Source of the DNA: JABDMD01 sp965203475
GTDB taxonomy: Bacteria; Pseudomonadota; Gammaproteobacteria; UBA4575
Direction of reading: 5' to 3'
Assembly (NCBI GenBank): GCA_965203475.1
Contig: OZ241890.1
Span: 1 to 64,000 of the forward strand
DNA: 64,000 bases
The notes under the pieces were generated by a model. It saw only the letters and a list, made by a program, of their open reading frames with translations. It had not been told where the DNA came from and did no database searches. The position numbers and the translations under genes were made by a program. Of this stretch, positions 17,817-26,831 are shown one piece after another; positions within the stretch are counted from its first letter, which is position 1, and every line of letters starts with the position of its first letter.

Positions 17817-18530
17817 ATGAAACCCATTCGAATTTTTCGACATGATGAGCCAGTAGATGCTGGATACTTCACAGATTTTCTTATTCAAAATGAATTCGAA
17901 TTTGAATTAATTACGATTGATCAAGGTGATGCAGTTACATTTGATTTAGAAAATGTTTCAGGACTCGTATTTCTTGGTGGAGATTCATGTGTTCATGATG
18001 GTCATCCGTGGATAGATGATGAATTAAAATTAATTCATAAAGCTTACAATCAAAAATTTCCAATATTCGGGCATTGTTTTGGCGCACAACTTATAACAAA
18101 AGCGCTGGGTTATGGCATTGCAGCTTTGCCAACAAAAGAAATAGGATGGTATGCATTAAATTGGGTGCAAAATTCAATTACAGAAGAATGGTTTGAATGT
18201 CTACCTGAGAATATTCATGCACTACATTGGCATGAATATGCGCTGGAAGTACCTCGTCAGGCAATTCCATTATTTGGAACACAGTACTGTCCAAATCAAG
18301 CATTTGTGTTGGACAATATTGTTGCGACCACGGCACATGTAGAGGTTACTTCTGAAATGTTAAAACAATGGACGGTAGAATATGCAGACCAGATAAAGCT
18401 CCACTCGAAAACAATTCAATCACAACAAGAAATGCTAAGGAATGTAGATAAACGAGTTAAGCAAATGCAGAGTTTAACGAATATTCTATATACGCGCTGG
18501 ATCAACATGGTGAAAATATTTCACACATAA
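17817..18530 (+). CDS. Class I glutamine amidotransferase-like protein
   Basis: A 237-residue protein of the GMP-synthase-like GATase1 family. The nucleophile elbow is GHCFGAQL with Cys87; His174 and Glu176 in AHVEV complete the usual triad; LHWHEYALEVP near 136-146 is also conserved. Stand-alone members often hydrolyse gamma-glutamyl amides, so in this neighbourhood a gamma-glutamylmethylamide or related substrate is possible, but that is inference. GTAGGA precedes the ATG. The C-terminus is extended by a charged helix. A strong bidirectional terminator follows directly. Confidence 0.8.
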   Translation: MKPIRIFRHDEPVDAGYFTDFLIQNEFEFELITIDQGDAVTFDLENVSGLVFLGGDSCVHDGHPWIDDELKLIHKAYNQKFPIFGHCFGAQLITKALGYGIAALPTKEIGWYALNWVQNSITEEWFECLPENIHALHWHEYALEVPRQAIPLFGTQYCPNQAFVLDNIVATTAHVEVTSEMLKQWTVEYADQIKLHSKTIQSQQEMLRNVDKRVKQMQSLTNILYTRWINMVKIFHT

Positions 18531-18560
18531 AAAAGCCTCAATTAGCATTGAGGCTTTTTT
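18531..18560. terminator. Bidirectional rho-independent terminator
   Basis: The perfect 8-bp stem GCCTCAAT/ATTGAGGC with a 4-base loop is flanked by AAAA on the left and TTTTTT on the right. It stands between two convergent genes and can end transcription from both sides. Confidence 0.93.
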
Positions 18561-18578
18561 AATGAGTACAAATGTTAC

Positions 18579-20042
18579 CTAGTTAGCAGGTGTGACAGGT
18601 TCTTCTACCGTTGAATATTTTAACGTAACCGACTCTGGTATATCCATTTCATCTGGATTTTTCGCACCTCGTTTTACATTATATTCATCGGTAAAGGTCC
18701 CATATGTGCCAGGCTGAACAGTGTATTTAACTTCTTTGTTACCCGTTCCTGCATTTGCAAGATAAGCATTAGGATCACTCCAATCATTGCCGTTTAAGTT
18801 GGCATAAAATTTAATGTCAACTAAAACACCATCACATAATGGTGTAATCTCTTCATAATTTGTTGGCCAGCCTGCAGCACCTGTGGTTTTTGGATAGTTA
18901 CTCCAGTCGCCACCCTTGAGAGGACAAGCACCTCCACCACCAAATGCAGCACGATCAGGATGATGTACACCGTAAACAGGTAAACCTTTAGCAGCGGCTA
19001 ATTTGCCATTTTCTAAATGGAACCGTGGCTCATGTGTAATTTCTGTTTTTATCTCAGCTTTATGGTCTTTTAAGAAATCATAGTACTTACCATCAGGACG
19101 TACATACTGAAAATCTTGATTATCAGGATTATCATATACAGCAGTCACAAATAGATAGGGCTCGTTAAAGAATGGGCGCTCAATCAAGTAATATTCCACA
19201 TTGGTTTTACTTTCATCTACGGCTTGCCAATCTACAGAGGCAGGATCTTCTCCTCCGACATTAACCCATGAGCGCGCATCAGGAAACTGCTCGAGTCGTA
19301 AAACTTTCGTGTACAGTTCGTTTACATCAAGGCCTGCACGCTTACCTAAGGGACCAACCTTTCCTGCTGCAGGTTGACTGAATGCAAAATCGATTGCTTT
19401 TTTTGCATAGGGATAACGATTAGCCGACATGGTGCAATAGAAGTGTGGTAAATCTATTGGCACATGATCATCATACTTGCCTTTATATTTAGGGTGATTT
19501 AATGGCAGGTCTATGAAATTTAAATGACCATCTTCTGTAACGCGTTGATGTGGGTGTTTATAACCATCCCAGCTTTCTTCCGGAATATAACTACTGTATT
19601 GATTAGCAATGGTAGCCGCATGTTTTTCATGAAATAGATCCGCGTCTTCTGGTAGTCCTTGAGCACCTTTTTTGCGATATTCGCGTATCGTGCCATTGTC
19701 TTGAACGCGCCATAAACCATGTTTACCTTCGCCTATAAATGTAAACGTTTGTTCAGCAACATTTACAAAACGATAGGTGTAGTTAGTATTCATATATCCA
19801 GAATACACTGGTAAGTGAGGAATTTGAGAGTGAGTTGTTTTTACTCGACCTGTTCCTACAACATTCTTTTGAGCATTTTCATCATCGATGATTTGGTCTG
19901 TGGTGTAGTAATAGGGATCATCACCCGTTAAGTCAGTTAGATTCCCATCGATCGGTAGAAGGTTTCTCTCATCTGCAACTAATATGGATGCAAATAAAAT
20001 TAATGTAGCAAAAGCTAAACTGAGTTTAGGTAGCTTTGTCAT
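18579..20042 (-). CDS. Exported 487-residue protein of unknown function
   Basis: I do not recognise this family. Residues 1-24 (LSLAFATLILFASILVADE region) form a Sec signal peptide, so the protein is probably periplasmic. The mature part is rich in aromatic residues, Asp and Gly, with FIGEGKHGLWRVQDNG, HFYCTMSANRYPYAKKA and GGACPLKGGDWSNYP; only a few cysteines (two or three) are present and no CxxCH or metal motif stands out. AGAGGAG precedes the ATG. A 27-bp element shared with mgdA lies 115-140 bases upstream, and the exported cupin gene lies just beyond, which suggests a role connected with methylated-amine use. Confidence 0.75.
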   Translation of the reverse strand: MTKLPKLSLAFATLILFASILVADERNLLPIDGNLTDLTGDDPYYYTTDQIIDDENAQKNVVGTGRVKTTHSQIPHLPVYSGYMNTNYTYRFVNVAEQTFTFIGEGKHGLWRVQDNGTIREYRKKGAQGLPEDADLFHEKHAATIANQYSSYIPEESWDGYKHPHQRVTEDGHLNFIDLPLNHPKYKGKYDDHVPIDLPHFYCTMSANRYPYAKKAIDFAFSQPAAGKVGPLGKRAGLDVNELYTKVLRLEQFPDARSWVNVGGEDPASVDWQAVDESKTNVEYYLIERPFFNEPYLFVTAVYDNPDNQDFQYVRPDGKYYDFLKDHKAEIKTEITHEPRFHLENGKLAAAKGLPVYGVHHPDRAAFGGGGACPLKGGDWSNYPKTTGAAGWPTNYEEITPLCDGVLVDIKFYANLNGNDWSDPNAYLANAGTGNKEVKYTVQPGTYGTFTDEYNVKRGAKNPDEMDIPESVTLKYSTVEEPVTPAN

Positions 20043-20156
20043 GGAAAACTCCTCTGTGTTATTTTAAATTTTTTAACACTATATATAATGTTTAATTGTC
20101 ATTATCTCAGACAATAACGAGTACAATATAGACTGGATAGTCAACCAGACTCTAAA

Positions 20157-20183
20157 TAGGGTCAATTTCTCGAAATAATTACC
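20157..20183 (-). promoter_or_regulatory. Shared 27-bp element upstream of the exported 487-residue protein
   Basis: This is the second copy of the element at 12570-12596; 25 of 27 bases are identical, including TTTCGAGAAATTGACCCTA. It has the same strand and a similar distance to the following start codon. An additional CTACT-T-AGTAG palindrome directly upstream on the minus strand is unique to this copy. Confidence 0.6.
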
Positions 20184-20286
20184 TACTAAGTAGTACAACT
20201 GTGTTGAATCGTGTCGTCTGGTTATCTGCATTTTAAGGCGTATATGTCGTTTTTCTCCGTATTATAATTAAGATTTCTACACGAAT

Positions 20287-20721
20287 TTATAATTCTTCTG
20301 CAGATCGCTGACCGCAATAAAATCCTAAACCAGACGAATTGCTGGTAAAGGTCATTTTAGCCCCTTCTTCAAAGTAGAACATATCACCAGCTTTAGCCTC
20401 AACCGTTTCACCGCCTTCTTCTGAAACTGTCATTTCTCCTTCTACAATGATCTTCGCTTCGTCATAAGTGTAGGTGTATTGTAGGGGTTTACCTTTTTCC
20501 ATTCTAAATAACCCACAGGTAATTGGAGCATCAGGATCATTTGAAAAAATTATGTCTTTTATAAAAGCATTTACACCTTCAATATCCATAGTGTCTAATT
20601 CAGTAGCTTGCCCATTTTTGTGAAACTTCATTAAACTTTCTCCAGCATGACTATTAAAAGAAACTAGTACTAGAAAAATGAATAGTGAAGTAAGTAATGT
20701 AATAAAATTTTTGTGTAACAT
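20287..20721 (-). CDS. Exported cupin, paralogue of the cytoplasmic cupin at 4775-5125
   Basis: A 144-residue protein with a Sec signal peptide (about residues 1-27, ending VSFNSHAGES) followed by the same single cupin domain as at 4775-5125. The two share long runs such as APITCG, YTY-YDE, VEGEMT/LEGEMT and MTFTSNSSG. The product should be periplasmic. It lies upstream of the exported 487-residue protein in the same direction with 244 bases between them. Function unknown; the pair suggests the same ligand is handled on both sides of the inner membrane. Confidence 0.75.
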   Translation of the reverse strand: MLHKNFITLLTSLFIFLVLVSFNSHAGESLMKFHKNGQATELDTMDIEGVNAFIKDIIFSNDPDAPITCGLFRMEKGKPLQYTYTYDEAKIIVEGEMTVSEEGGETVEAKAGDMFYFEEGAKMTFTSNSSGLGFYCGQRSAEEL

Positions 20722-20920
20722 ATCTAGCCTCTTCTGCTTAAAATTACTTTTATTTTTGTGCCTAATTTTATTCTGTAAATCATATACTGTAACATAATAT
20801 TTTTTATCCTAAGGACAATAGAGTATCGGAGTTAAGAGTCTCCTTAGCGAATTGCCCGCAGCGAATAGGTTTTACGCTAATCAGCTTTTTTACGCAAACC
20901 AAATTCAAGCAGGTAATTAA

Positions 20921-21421
20921 ATGCGCACAAAGACTATAGTTTTTTTAATTTTTATAGATGTAATTCCAATATTATTTGCAGCTAGTACTCTTCAACATAA
21001 AGAAATTGCTATAGGTTTCAATGCCCCAGTAACTGAAAAACCCTCTTTAGCGATAATTGAAAATAAAGAAACTTTGCATCAACACTGGATAAGCGAAAAG
21101 TTGGGAGTTCAAAATCTTCAAAAAATTTCAAATGATGTAGATTTTTCTGCTCAATTCATTGTAGTTATCCAAATTGGAGCAAGAAACACAGCTACAGGGA
21201 ATATGAATATTGCAGAGATTGAATTCAATGAAGAAAATGAAAATGTAGTGGTATACGTACGTGTTGGAGTAAATGATCGTGACTGTGAGAAGCCAAAATT
21301 GCGATCATACCCCTATGTCGTAGGGGCTATAAATAAACCAGTGAATTGGCCAATTACAGTAAATTACTATATTGGAAATTTTGGTGACGGTTGTAAGCAA
21401 ACACTAGGTGTTGAGAGCTAA
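20921..21421 (+). CDS. Exported PrcB-like small protein
   Basis: A 166-residue protein with an N-terminal hydrophobic signal (residues 3-21). The middle, FIVVIQIGARNTATGNMNIAEIEF, and the C-terminal YPYVVGAINKPVNWPITVNYYIG recall the PrcB-type domain of secreted proteins. The assignment is tentative. It is divergent from the exported cupin gene with 199 bases between, and its stop overlaps that of a small convergent gene by 3 bases. Confidence 0.6.
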   Translation: MRTKTIVFLIFIDVIPILFAASTLQHKEIAIGFNAPVTEKPSLAIIENKETLHQHWISEKLGVQNLQKISNDVDFSAQFIVVIQIGARNTATGNMNIAEIEFNEENENVVVYVRVGVNDRDCEKPKLRSYPYVVGAINKPVNWPITVNYYIGNFGDGCKQTLGVES

Positions 21422-21588
21422 TGTTTGTTATAGGAATTCCAGAATAGTACGTAAGCTGCAAACAACACAAAAAATAATGCTATTAGAGATAGCGATTGGT
21501 GGATTGTTAAGGATGGTATATTAATAACAATCACCGATAAAAAAATTACCGCGACTAACACTAAACGATTTCGTTGCCAGGGTTTCAT
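21418..21588 (-). CDS. Small two-helix membrane protein (56 residues)
   Basis: A short frame of 56 codons on the minus strand gives MKPWQRNRLVL followed by two hydrophobic stretches (about 9-26 and 33-50) and a polar end WNSYNKH. It ends in overlap with the stop of the convergent gene. No strong ribosome site is visible, so support is the coherent membrane topology only. The rest of the 313-base gap (21589-21734) holds a 15-bp inverted repeat GTCAGAA-A-TTCTGAC at 21700-21714 and nothing else I can identify. Confidence 0.45.
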   Translation of the reverse strand: MKPWQRNRLVLVAVIFLSVIVINIPSLTIHQSLSLIALFFVLFAAYVLFWNSYNKH

Positions 21589-21734
21589 AAATTGTTTGAT
21601 TCTGGCTTTAGTCGATTAAAATTTACTTCTGGCGTTAAGAATTTTTTTGCATGTTGTGCTCCCAGGTCTTTAAACTTTGTATAGCGTATAAGCAGAGATG
21701 TCAGAAATTCTGACTTGAAAAAACGAAAAATTTA

Positions 21735-22412
21735 TTAAGTGTCGGGGAACGTTTTATTTGCGCGTAAGCCTTGTTCAACAGCAATAACGGCAGCCTCTAC
21801 TCGAGAATGAATATTTAGTTTTCTTAAAATTGCTTTTACATGTAGTTTTACGGTGCCATCTGATATACCCAAATTTCTAGCAATCACTTTATTGCTTTGA
21901 CCTTCAGCTAACAAACTTAATATTTCTCGTTCTCTTGGAGTTAAATTATCCAAAGGACTGGGTTCGGGTTCTAAAGGATCTTCACCTTTAACAACTTTAG
22001 CGAGAATTTGAGTGAGATTTGGTGCGACAACGGTTTCACCCTGAATAATTTCGCGTAGCGCTGCGACTACATCATCAGGCTCCATATCTTTTAATAAGTA
22101 ACCTTTAGCTCCATTACGTAATGCTTCAACCAGATCTCGTTCATCTCCACTGGTGGTTAACATGACAACTGGTGAATCAAATTTAGTTTGTTGAAACTGT
22201 TTTAAAACTTCTAGTCCACTCATGCTCGGCATTCGCATATCCAATAGCACGATGTCTGGTTGTAGTTCTTGTGCAAGACGAATGCCTTCTCGTCCATCGC
22301 TAACCGATGCCACAACTTCAATTCCATGTCGACTTAATAGAGTTTGTAAACCTTCACGAAATAAGGTGTGATCGTCAATTACAACAATGCGGAGCTTGTG
22401 ATCGTTCATCAT
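21735..22412 (-). CDS. NarL/FixJ-type response regulator (second copy)
   Basis: A 225-residue regulator with receiver (VIDDHTLFREG, Asp58 in IVLLDMR, LTTSG, YLLKD) and LuxR-type DNA-binding domain (LTPREREILSLLAEGQSNKVIARNLGISDGTVKLHVK). It lies 26 bases after its kinase gene in the same direction. It is a paralogue of the regulator at 15686-16336, with nearly the same recognition helix, so the two may bind related sites. Confidence 0.9.
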   Translation of the reverse strand: MMNDHKLRIVVIDDHTLFREGLQTLLSRHGIEVVASVSDGREGIRLAQELQPDIVLLDMRMPSMSGLEVLKQFQQTKFDSPVVMLTTSGDERDLVEALRNGAKGYLLKDMEPDDVVAALREIIQGETVVAPNLTQILAKVVKGEDPLEPEPSPLDNLTPREREILSLLAEGQSNKVIARNLGISDGTVKLHVKAILRKLNIHSRVEAAVIAVEQGLRANKTFPDT

Positions 22413-22438
22413 GTGAATCTATAGTTAATTGTTTTAGT

Positions 22439-23839
22439 TTATTCTGTAATAATTTGATTATCTTGCAATTCCTCTGGCAAATAATCAAATTCCAGGCGGA
22501 TTTGTGTGCCTTCGCCAGGATCGCCTTCAATGACTAGTGTACCACCAATTCTTTCGGTACGGTCTTGCATAACGCTCAAGCCCACATGTTCCCCCTGAGT
22601 ATTTTGACGTTGACGTTCATGTATCCCCACACCGTCATCTTCTATTAATAGCGTATAGTGTCCTGCATCGTCGCCGCGCATTAACACCCGTATGGTGCTG
22701 GCTTCACTGTGTTTGCGGGCATTGGTCAAGGCTTCTTGTAATACTCTCAATACTTGCAATTCAATTTGAGGCGGTAACGGAATATTTGGCCATTCGTTTT
22801 GAAAATAAACTTGTATCCCATCCGTATCGTGTTTAAAGCGTTCAACAATTTGTTCGGCGGAAACGGTTAAACTGTATTCACCAATTGGCAATCGAAAATG
22901 AGCAATTAATGCACGTAACTCGGTATATGCTTCATCAATAGTGGTTTCAATTCTTTCCAGCTCTTGCCAGGTAGCTGCATCCTCTTCTTGGTGAATAGTT
23001 TCATCGAGCACACGAATTTGATATTTTAAACTTGCCAAAGTTTGAGCTAACGAGTCATGCAGCTCATTAGCAATGTTTGTTCTTTCATGCATAATAGATA
23101 GTGCGTGGGTTTCTTTATCCAGTCTTGATTTTTCAACTGCAATTCCTAAATGTCTGCCAATACTGGTAAATAATTCTTCATATTCTGGATTTTCAGTGTA
23201 GTGATCTTCATTTATATAAAAGTTATACACCCCTAATATTTTTCCACGATACTGTAACGGGACAATAAGAATACAAAGTATTTGCTTATTGAAATACTGA
23301 TCACAAATTTCTTTGGGGCAATCGACAATGCTCACTGGAATGGTATGATTTTGATTGTTGTTGAATGCATTTACGGGTAAATAGGGGTGGCGATTTTGGA
23401 AGGTTCCATCCAAACCAATTTCTGAAATTAATGAACAGGTATTTTGTTTAGCTTCTAAATAAACCGTTGCAGCATGTGCATTAACCAGTTCTGTCATGGT
23501 ATGTAAAAAATGTGATAACAATTCCGGCAAATCACGTGACATATTAATGTTTGTGACCACATCATAGAGCGTTGTCAGTGATTTATTTTTACTGGCAATG
23601 TGCTCTGTATGGCGCTGTAACTGCAGCTCTGCATCTCTAGATAATGATTGCAGCATTTCAGCAACAAAATTGATGTCTTGCCCAAGTTCAGCTAGATCAG
23701 TTAAAGAATCCGTATCGATGCGGGCGGATAATTCACCGGCACGAATTTTTTGTGTCCAATTCTCAAGTGCTGTCAGAAAATTATTTAATATTTCTTCATC
23801 GTTTTGTGCTTGCAGTTTCTGCTGTGAAATATTGCTCAT
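22439..23839 (-). CDS. Soluble NarX-like sensor kinase with HAMP-like and GAF domains (second copy)
   Basis: A 466-residue kinase with a HAMP-like helix region (about 25-75), a GAF domain (about 95-235), a HisKA_3 helix with His261 in ANELHDSLAQTLASLK and a C-terminal HATPase (N-box EALTNARKHSEA, G-box EDDGVGI). No membrane segment is visible although HAMP domains normally follow one; it is probably cytoplasmic. The paired regulator gene follows. Cysteines in the GAF domain (CPKEIC, near 174-179) could bind a metal or cluster, which is inference. Confidence 0.85.
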   Translation of the reverse strand: MSNISQQKLQAQNDEEILNNFLTALENWTQKIRAGELSARIDTDSLTDLAELGQDINFVAEMLQSLSRDAELQLQRHTEHIASKNKSLTTLYDVVTNINMSRDLPELLSHFLHTMTELVNAHAATVYLEAKQNTCSLISEIGLDGTFQNRHPYLPVNAFNNNQNHTIPVSIVDCPKEICDQYFNKQILCILIVPLQYRGKILGVYNFYINEDHYTENPEYEELFTSIGRHLGIAVEKSRLDKETHALSIMHERTNIANELHDSLAQTLASLKYQIRVLDETIHQEEDAATWQELERIETTIDEAYTELRALIAHFRLPIGEYSLTVSAEQIVERFKHDTDGIQVYFQNEWPNIPLPPQIELQVLRVLQEALTNARKHSEASTIRVLMRGDDAGHYTLLIEDDGVGIHERQRQNTQGEHVGLSVMQDRTERIGGTLVIEGDPGEGTQIRLEFDYLPEELQDNQIITE

Positions 23840-23934
23840 AATCCTTTGATCAAATCAGTTGTTTAGTCCGAATATTATACGTGTGGAATACAAAATAGTT
23901 CGTGTATATTTTTCAATGGTTTATTTTTTTATAC

Positions 23935-24654
23935 CTACCAAATTGGTTGTAAATAGCTACTACCACCCAATAACTCGACCTGCTCGTTAATTTGAGTCGC
24001 ACGGCGTTGAACATAGTCCGAAGGATGCGAGGCACGTAATCTTCGTGGGTTTGGTAAACCGGCAGCCAGTAATGCTGCTTCATATGAGTTTAGACTAAAA
24101 GCTGATTTTCCGAAATGCACTCGGCTCGCATTTTGTGCACCAAAGGTGTAGGGCGCCATTTCCGCCACATTTACATACACTTCTAAAATTCGCCACTTGG
24201 GCCACAACATTTCAATGAGCACCGCGAAATATGCTTCGAGTCCTTTACGTAGAAAACTTTTTTGTGGCCATAAAAATACATTTTTTGCTACCTGTTGAGT
24301 AATCGTACTACCACCTCGAATTCGTGTGTTATTTTTATTATCTTTTATAGCAGTTTGAATCGCTTTTAAATCAAATCCATAGTGATTTGGAAATTTTTGA
24401 TCTTCGGCAGCTACTACTGCAATCAGAAGATTAGGAGAAACCTGTTCAATGGGAATCCAATTGATTTTATGAATGGTATGTGGCGTGACAAAAGTTTGGG
24501 AAATCATAAAACTTGTAAATGGCACGTTTATCCAACGCAGCAATAACGTAATTCCAATACTGAAAAGCACAAAATAAAAAATTGCATTACGAATCCAGCG
24601 TAATGACTTTTGCCACCATGCTTGGCTTTTAGTTGGTTTTTTTCGTCTGGGCAT
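23935..24654 (-). CDS. mtgA: Monofunctional biosynthetic peptidoglycan transglycosylase
   Basis: A 239-residue glycosyltransferase family 51 protein. One N-terminal membrane helix (about 18-42) anchors it in the inner membrane. AVVAAEDQKFPNHYGFD holds the catalytic glutamate, and RIRGGSTITQQVAKN, RKGLEAYFAVLIE and AGLPNP are family motifs. It polymerises lipid II into glycan strands. Size is normal for MtgA. It lies 95 bases upstream of the second kinase gene, in the same direction. Confidence 0.93.
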   Translation of the reverse strand: MPRRKKPTKSQAWWQKSLRWIRNAIFYFVLFSIGITLLLRWINVPFTSFMISQTFVTPHTIHKINWIPIEQVSPNLLIAVVAAEDQKFPNHYGFDLKAIQTAIKDNKNNTRIRGGSTITQQVAKNVFLWPQKSFLRKGLEAYFAVLIEMLWPKWRILEVYVNVAEMAPYTFGAQNASRVHFGKSAFSLNSYEAALLAAGLPNPRRLRASHPSDYVQRRATQINEQVELLGGSSYLQPIW

Positions 24655-24825
24655 GAATGGATTCTCGGTAATCCTGAAAAATGGGGTGATGGAGTTTACA
24701 AAGCCTGTGTCAAAACAATAGATTATTGATTTTCTTGTAGGATTTCATGGCTTTGGCCATAATATGCAACGCACCAGCACTGTCTGATTAAGAATATACA
24801 TAATTACCATTCTAGGAGTAGGGAT

Positions 24826-24921
24826 ATGGATGAATTTGTCAAAACGATGATCGTAGTTGTACTTATGACAATTCCTTGCATCATTTTGGGCGCAGCCATT
24901 GTGTCTAAATTCTTTGTTTAA
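24826..24921 (+). CDS. Very small membrane protein (31 residues)
   Basis: The frame starts with ATG after a good ribosome site TAGGAGTAGGGAT and encodes 31 residues: MDEFVKTM then a hydrophobic helix VVVLMTIPCIILGAAIVSKF. A strong hairpin terminator follows 10 bases after the stop, so ribosome site, frame and terminator form a complete small transcription unit. Unknown function. The rest of the 356-base gap 24655-25010 should contain its promoter. Confidence 0.65.
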   Translation: MDEFVKTMIVVVLMTIPCIILGAAIVSKFFV

Positions 24922-24931
24922 GATTCATGTG

Positions 24932-24970
24932 GAATTAGGCGCGATTTTCACACTTTGCGCCTAATTCTTT
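24932..24970 (+). terminator. Rho-independent terminator after the 31-residue gene
   Basis: A perfect 11-bp stem GAATTAGGCGC/GCGCCTAATTC with a 14-base loop is followed by TTT. It is placed 10 bases after the stop of the very small gene. Confidence 0.8.
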
Positions 24971-25010
24971 ACGAAATTCAATCATTACACACATACACAA
25001 CTCGCCAATT

Positions 25011-25340
25011 TTGAAATATATACGCGTATTGATTTTGGCAAGCTTGAGCTTTGGTTTGCTATCCGCTTGTTTGAGTTTGCCAAAGTCTGAACCGGATGTG
25101 CAGGCTAGTTACAGTCATACCCAACTTCGAGAAGGCAAACACTATCTTGCTTACAGTGGGGAGCTAGCAATGACGTTGGAAGTGGCAACAGAAAAATGGC
25201 TGGCAAAAGCCGAAAAATTATGTAAGTCGCGTGAAATTGACTACGAAATTCAAAAGCAAGAACTTCGTGGTAAAGATTTTTCTGAAGAAAAATTTCCCTA
25301 TGTTGAAGGGAGCATTTTTTGTCCAAACGATTCTGAATAA
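25011..25340 (+). CDS. Small lipoprotein, TTG start
   Basis: A 109-residue protein with a lipoprotein signal peptide: LILASLSFGLLSAC gives the lipobox LLSA-C with Cys20. The mature protein is charged and has no motif I know; two further cysteines (KLCKS near 70 and IFC near 104) could form a disulfide. The start is TTG at 25011, needed to include the signal peptide; no ATG is available. A 12-bp imperfect hairpin at 25354-25381 follows the stop and may end the transcript, though it lacks a T-run. Confidence 0.65.
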   Translation: MKYIRVLILASLSFGLLSACLSLPKSEPDVQASYSHTQLREGKHYLAYSGELAMTLEVATEKWLAKAEKLCKSREIDYEIQKQELRGKDFSEEKFPYVEGSIFCPNDSE

Positions 25341-25573
25341 ATTTTATACGTTTCTATAAGTGAACTTTTGTTCATTTATAGTTGTCTGATGCATTACGTG
25401 AACTCATTATTACTTATTACCGTATTGTTACGGATGAATCTTAGGTAGTAAGTGTAGTTTTAGTGAGTTGATTTAAAAATACTATCGAATCTTCAATAGT
25501 TATGAATTACAATTAAATTAAGTGTCAACGTAGACACTATCAAATAATAATTGAATATAAATGGAGTTGGGCT

Positions 25574-25924
25574 ATGGCGTTTTGGTCATCGCAAGAGAAG
25601 AAAAAAAATAAGTTAAAGTCTTCTAATAAAAAGCTAAAAACTAAAGTTAGTCCTTATCATTGTGTAGAAATTTCTATGCACTATGATGCTTGTGATGCAG
25701 CTATGAATTTGCATGGTAAAAGATTTTTATCTTCGGAAGCGCCTGACTTGCCACTCCCTGAGTGTGATCAGACATGTGCTTGTAAGTTTAAACACCATAA
25801 TGACCGTCGTCAGGATGAAAGACGTGATGTCTTCAGCTCAGGTGGCATCCACTATAATGGGGATAAAAACAGGCGTTTAGGAGGTGATCGTAGGCGCCAA
25901 ACCCACGCTAAAGCAGCCTATTAA
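25574..25924 (+). CDS. Conserved-looking basic protein with DRR repeats
   Basis: A 116-residue cytoplasmic protein with a lysine-rich N-terminus, a middle segment with four or five cysteines (YHCVEISM, YDACDAAM, PECDQTCACKF), HH, and a C-terminus made of arginine-rich repeats (NDRRQDERRD, NRRLGGDRRR). I have an impression of similar proteins in other Gammaproteobacteria but know no function; nucleic acid or metal binding is plausible. GGAGTTGG precedes the ATG. A small inverted repeat AGTGTC/GACACT lies about 40 bases upstream of the ribosome site. Confidence 0.65.
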   Translation: MAFWSSQEKKKNKLKSSNKKLKTKVSPYHCVEISMHYDACDAAMNLHGKRFLSSEAPDLPLPECDQTCACKFKHHNDRRQDERRDVFSSGGIHYNGDKNRRLGGDRRRQTHAKAAY

Positions 25925-25962
25925 TAGAGGAATTTTCTACACCTGACCTTGATGAATTAAGG

Positions 25963-26685
25963 TCAATTGCTTATTTGATTTTCTGTTATTTCTAAGTTTT
26001 CTTGATCTTTTAGTTCAATTTCTAGCTCATCGACATCAAAGTTAGAAGGCATTAGATTTAAGTTTTCTGTAATGTCAGTAAAGGCTGAGTCAAATGCAAG
26101 TGCCAGAGATTTATAAATTGTAAAACCGTACATATCTTGTGTTTCGCGCTTATTTCGAAACGGTTTGATTAAATCTCCTTGTGCTTCTGCGGTAAAATAA
26201 CTTTCATAAACTCTATTTTCATCTGCATCAGTTACATACACCTCAAGTTTGGTTTTAGCAATTGGACGCATACGTCCACCTTCAACTTGTAAACTATGAT
26301 CGAGTTGAAAAATTCGAGCGTGTATGTTGAGTTTTGGAATGACTAATTCTTCATTTTTTCCATCAGTGGTAAACCATCGAAAAATACTTGCATGACCGGC
26401 TTGGTTTAGCATTTCGTCTTCCGAGTAAACAATGTCTTTTATATTTCTAGAATCAGCACTATTAGCTGTTGAAGTTCCCGAAGCGTTATTCAACACGGGG
26501 TAATAATTAATGTTGGCAAGATAGTGTTGAACTTCAGGAAGATCCTGCATCGCGGCTACCAACTGGTCAGGATCGGTATCGACCACATATTGAGTAGCGC
26601 AGGCGCTAAGAGATAGTGCAAAAACTAAAATGATGAATTGACAGAATTTGCTAAAAAAATAGGGGTATTTACGAATGCTCAACAT
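25963..26685 (-). CDS. Lipoprotein of unknown function
   Basis: The product has a lipoprotein signal (FSKFCQFIILVFALSLSAC, lipobox LSAC) and a mature part of about 210 residues without motifs I can name; YSEDEMLNQAGHASIFRWF and IHARIFQLDHSLQVEGGRM suggest a beta-rich fold. The longest frame starts with a TTG at 26706; the ATG at 26685 fits the signal peptide better. It lies downstream of the dsr operon on the same strand, separated by 146 bases from the next upstream gene. Confidence 0.65.
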   Translation of the reverse strand: MLSIRKYPYFFSKFCQFIILVFALSLSACATQYVVDTDPDQLVAAMQDLPEVQHYLANINYYPVLNNASGTSTANSADSRNIKDIVYSEDEMLNQAGHASIFRWFTTDGKNEELVIPKLNIHARIFQLDHSLQVEGGRMRPIAKTKLEVYVTDADENRVYESYFTAEAQGDLIKPFRNKRETQDMYGFTIYKSLALAFDSAFTDITENLNLMPSNFDVDELEIELKDQENLEITENQISN

Positions 26686-26831
26686 ATTCCCACCACGCCA
26701 CAACAACTAATTAGGAGTGTAGCGGGTTTAGCTGTATGCCCCCATAGGAGTAACGACCGTTAGTAAGATATTTTCACCTTTAATCTGGTGATGTAGTTAA
26801 AGATAAATTGAGTTAGTTTCTACGATAAATC

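Noticed and set aside
21700..21714. GTCAGAA-A-TTCTGAC considered as terminator of the second response regulator gene
   Set aside because: No T-run follows on the minus strand and the stem has no GC-rich core; it could equally be an operator, so no terminator is called.
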